From NCBI RefSeq assembly GCF_031457955.1, contig NZ_JAVDXN010000001.1, positions 1,027,813 through 1,091,812 on the forward strand: 64,000 nt of DNA, read 5' to 3'. The notes beneath the pieces are model-generated. The model was not told the DNA's origin and ran no database searches. It was given only the letters and a program-made list of their open reading frames with translations. Within the stretch, counting starts at the first letter, position 1, and each line of letters opens with the position of its first letter. The translations under genes were made by a program, and so were the position numbers. This document shows, piece after piece, positions 61,949 to 64,000 of the stretch. This DNA is from Mixta sp031457955. GTDB taxonomy: Bacteria > Pseudomonadota > Gammaproteobacteria > Enterobacterales > Enterobacteriaceae.

Positions 61949-62407
61949 GTGTCTGAAAATTGCCCATGCTGCAGCGGATTGCAGTATAGCCTATGTTGCG
62001 GTCGCTATCTAAGTGGCGAGGAGATCCCTGCCAGCCCGGAAGCCCTGATGCGCTCGCGCTATACGGCTTACTCCCGACATGACGTCGATTATTTACTGGC
62101 GACCTGGCACCAAACGCATCGCTCTGCTGAGCTGCGTCAGGCGTTGTCTGAAAATGCTTCGCTAACCCGCTGGGAAGGCTTAAATATTGTCGCCTGCGAG
62201 GCCGGTTCTCATGTTAATGAAGCTTATGTGACATTTTTTGCGCGTTATGTCGAAAACGGACGTTCCGGCGCGGTATATGAACGCTCGCGCTTTGTCCGTG
62301 AGGATCAACGCTGGTACTATATTGACGGAACCACACCACAGGTTGGCCGTAATGACCGCTGCCCCTGTGGCTGTGAAAAAAAATACAAAAAGTGTTGCGG
62401 CCGGTAA
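61949..62407 (+). CDS. ychJ: YchJ, SEC-C metal-binding protein
   Basis: This 152-aa protein has an N-terminal cysteine motif CPCCSGLQYSLCCG, a central NTF2-like domain (MRSRYTAYSRHDVDYLLATW) and a C-terminal SEC-C zinc motif GRNDRCPCGCEKKYKKCCG. I use the GTG at 61949 (MSENCPCC), preceded by GGAG at 5 bp; an upstream GTG at 61913 adds 12 residues not seen in E. coli. The role is unknown. purU follows 53 bp downstream. Confidence 0.93.
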   Translation: MSENCPCCSGLQYSLCCGRYLSGEEIPASPEALMRSRYTAYSRHDVDYLLATWHQTHRSAELRQALSENASLTRWEGLNIVACEAGSHVNEAYVTFFARYVENGRSGAVYERSRFVREDQRWYYIDGTTPQVGRNDRCPCGCEKKYKKCCGR

Positions 62408-62460
62408 TGCTGGAGCCGTTCAGATTCATCGCTATTTCGCTTCGACAGGATTGATAACGC

Positions 62461-63309
62461 ATGCAAGCGCAAACTATACAACGTAAAGTCCTACGGACAA
62501 TTTGCCCTGACGCCAAGGGTCTTATCGCCAAGATCACTAACATTTGTTACAAGCATGAACTCAACATTGTGCAAAACAATGAGTTTGTCGATCACCGCAC
62601 CGGGCGCTTTTTTATGCGTACTGAGCTGGAAGGCATTTTTAACGATACGACGCTGCTGGCGGATCTTGACAGCGCGCTGCCGCAGGGCTCGGTACGCGAA
62701 CTGCACTGCGCCGGTCGGCGTCGCGTGGTGATTCTGGTCACCAAAGAGGCACATTGTCTGGGCGACCTGCTGATGAAAAGCGCGTTCGGCGGGCTGGATA
62801 TGGAAATTGCCGCCGTGATTGGCAATCACGATACGCTGCGTTCGCTGGTGGAGCGTTTTGATATTCCTTTTGTTCTGGTTAGTCATGAAGGGCTGTCACG
62901 CGAAGAGCACGATAATAAAATGGCGGAGCAGATCGACCGTTATCAGCCTGACTATGTGGTGCTGGCAAAATATATGCGCGTTTTGACGCCCTCTTTTGTG
63001 CAACGCTACCCTAATCAGATCATCAATATTCACCACTCATTCCTGCCGGCGTTTATTGGCGCACGCCCTTATCACCAGGCGTATGAACGCGGAGTAAAAA
63101 TTATTGGCGCGACCGCTCACTACGTGAACGACAATCTGGATGAAGGCCCGATCATCATGCAGGATGTGATTAATGTCGATCACAGCTACACGGCGGAAGA
63201 GATGATGCGCGCAGGACGCGATGTAGAAAAAAATGTGTTAAGCCGAGCGCTGTATAAAGTGCTGGGGCAACGCGTTTTTGTGTATGGCAACCGCACAATT
63301 ATTCTTTAA
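62461..63309 (+). CDS. purU: Formyltetrahydrofolate deformylase PurU
   Basis: PurU hydrolyses 10-formyl-tetrahydrofolate to formate, balancing one-carbon pools and feeding PurT. The 282-aa protein has an N-terminal ACT domain (RTICPDAKGLIAKITNICY) and a formyltransferase-like domain with INIHHSFLPAFIGARPYHQA and THYVNDNLDEGP-type text (the C-terminal aspartate of the catalytic triad). A terminator and the tRNA-Tyr operon follow, as in E. coli. Confidence 0.97.
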   Translation: MQAQTIQRKVLRTICPDAKGLIAKITNICYKHELNIVQNNEFVDHRTGRFFMRTELEGIFNDTTLLADLDSALPQGSVRELHCAGRRRVVILVTKEAHCLGDLLMKSAFGGLDMEIAAVIGNHDTLRSLVERFDIPFVLVSHEGLSREEHDNKMAEQIDRYQPDYVVLAKYMRVLTPSFVQRYPNQIINIHHSFLPAFIGARPYHQAYERGVKIIGATAHYVNDNLDEGPIIMQDVINVDHSYTAEEMMRAGRDVEKNVLSRALYKVLGQRVFVYGNRTIIL

Positions 63310-63356
63310 GTGCGGCGTTAACGACGCCGATTGTTTAACAAAGCGGCGTCATGGGT

Positions 63357-63386
63357 AAAAAAACGGCGAACGAACCGTTTTTTTTC
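63357..63386 (+). terminator. Intrinsic terminator of purU
   Basis: AAAACGG pairs with CCGTTTT across a short loop and is followed by eight T's, ending just upstream of the tyrT promoter. Confidence 0.85.
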
Positions 63387-63395
63387 CTGGGGCGC

Positions 63396-63423
63396 TTTAC
63401 AGCATCGTTTCATTTGTTATGAT
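63396..63423 (+). promoter_or_regulatory. tyrT-type tRNA promoter
   Basis: The -35 TTTACA (63396-63401) and -10 TATGAT (63418-63423) have 16-bp spacing and a GCGCCCCGC discriminator, identical to the E. coli tyrT elements and typical of stringently controlled stable-RNA promoters. Confidence 0.93.
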
Positions 63424-63458
63424 GCGCCCCGCTTTCAGGCAATATTGTCCTGACCCGT

Positions 63459-63543
<85 letters not shown>

Positions 63544-63668
63544 CTCTTCTGTTTATACAGAAGGGCAAATCCGCCAGGCGAGCCTGGTAGATTTTACGGA
63601 CACGTGTCGTTTCAGCCGTTGAAACGACCGATACGGAAAGCGACAACGATTATTGACCTGTTTTATCT
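63544..63668 (+). other. Spacer between the two tRNA-Tyr genes
   Basis: This 125-bp transcribed spacer would be removed by tRNA processing. It shares no obvious repeat with the downstream array. Confidence 0.6.
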
Positions 63669-63735
<67 letters not shown>

Positions 63736-63753
<18 letters not shown>

Positions 63754-64000
63754 TCTTAAGTACCTGCCCAATATTAAAACCCAGTTTGTAATGCAGCACA
63801 TTCCCCTGACGGGAGAAGGTGAGAAGCTTCGACGAGGTTCGAGTCGAGCAGCGCGAGACAACGTGCGCAGCACGGCCCGCAGGGCGAGGAGCGCAGCGAC
63901 GAGTTATCCTTCTCCCACCACCATCTTAAGTACCTGCCCAATATTAAAACCCAGTTTGTAATGCAGCACATTCCCCTGACGGGAGAAGGTGAGAAGCTTC
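63736..64000 (+). repeat. tyrT-type 170-bp tandem repeats carrying tRNA 3' ends
   Basis: Unit 1 (63736-63905) and unit 2 (63906 to the window edge at 64000) are identical over the 95 bases visible. Each unit begins with an 18-nt copy of the tRNA-Tyr 3' end (ATCCTTCTCCCACCACCA); in unit 1 this is the end of the second tRNA itself. E. coli tyrT has comparable 178-bp repeats that yield rtT RNA and include the tpr frame. The array continues outside the window. Confidence 0.88.

Overview
The window is chromosomal DNA of a gamma-proteobacterium of the order Enterobacterales, most likely family Erwiniaceae (Pantoea, Mixta or Erwinia relatives). Nearly every gene has a close Escherichia coli counterpart, and the order from osmB to tyrT follows the E. 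coli topA-trp-opp-adhE-hns-galU region. Departures from E. coli point to Erwiniaceae: trpG and trpD are separate genes, an rpfF gene sits beside the PdeR/RpfR gene, and ugd plus a UDP-uronate epimerase follow galU. The genus is inference.

Layout. 1-2.8 kb: tail of an unidentified gene, then cstA and its DUF466 partner. 2.9-5.8 kb: convergent rpfR (GGDEF/EAL receptor) and rpfF (DSF-type fatty-acid signal synthase), a complete quorum-sensing pair. 5.9-7.8 kb: kdgT and a lone araD with a candidate KdgR operator between them. 8.1-25 kb: conserved core (osmB, yciH, pyrF, lapBA, pgpB, ribA, acnA, small membrane proteins, cysB, topA, yciN, sohB, yciK, btuR, rluB). 25.5-26.2 kb: a lipoprotein with a trypsin-like catalytic triad where E. 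coli has yciQ. 26.2-34.6 kb: yciO, rnm and the trp operon with TrpR operator, leader peptide and attenuator.

34.7-36.0 kb is the clearest accessory island: an AT-rich gene for a protein with a eukaryotic-type RhoGAP domain, preceded by a decayed gene remnant, lying between trpA and ompW. It looks like an effector delivered into eukaryotic cells, although no secretion system is encoded in the window. This is the most unusual item.

36.1-50.1 kb: ompW, yciCBA, tonB, yciI, yciY, clsA, yciU, then the oppABCDF peptide transporter with a second oppA-like binding-protein gene upstream. 50.7-56.2 kb: ychE, adhE (FNR site upstream), tdk, hns. 56.3-61.8 kb: galU-ugd-epimerase (UDP-sugars for envelope polysaccharide), rssB and rssA. 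61.9-64 kb: ychJ, purU and a tyrT-like locus with two identical tRNA-Tyr genes followed by 170-bp repeats that each carry a copy of the tRNA 3' end; the second repeat runs off the window.

Regulatory sites readable by eye include the trp promoter/operator/attenuator, the stringent-type tyrT promoter, FNR boxes at ompW and adhE, a perfect CRP half-site pair upstream of the second oppA, a sigma-S-like osmB promoter and many intrinsic terminators. All identifications rest on reading the translated sequences against remembered family members; no database search was run.
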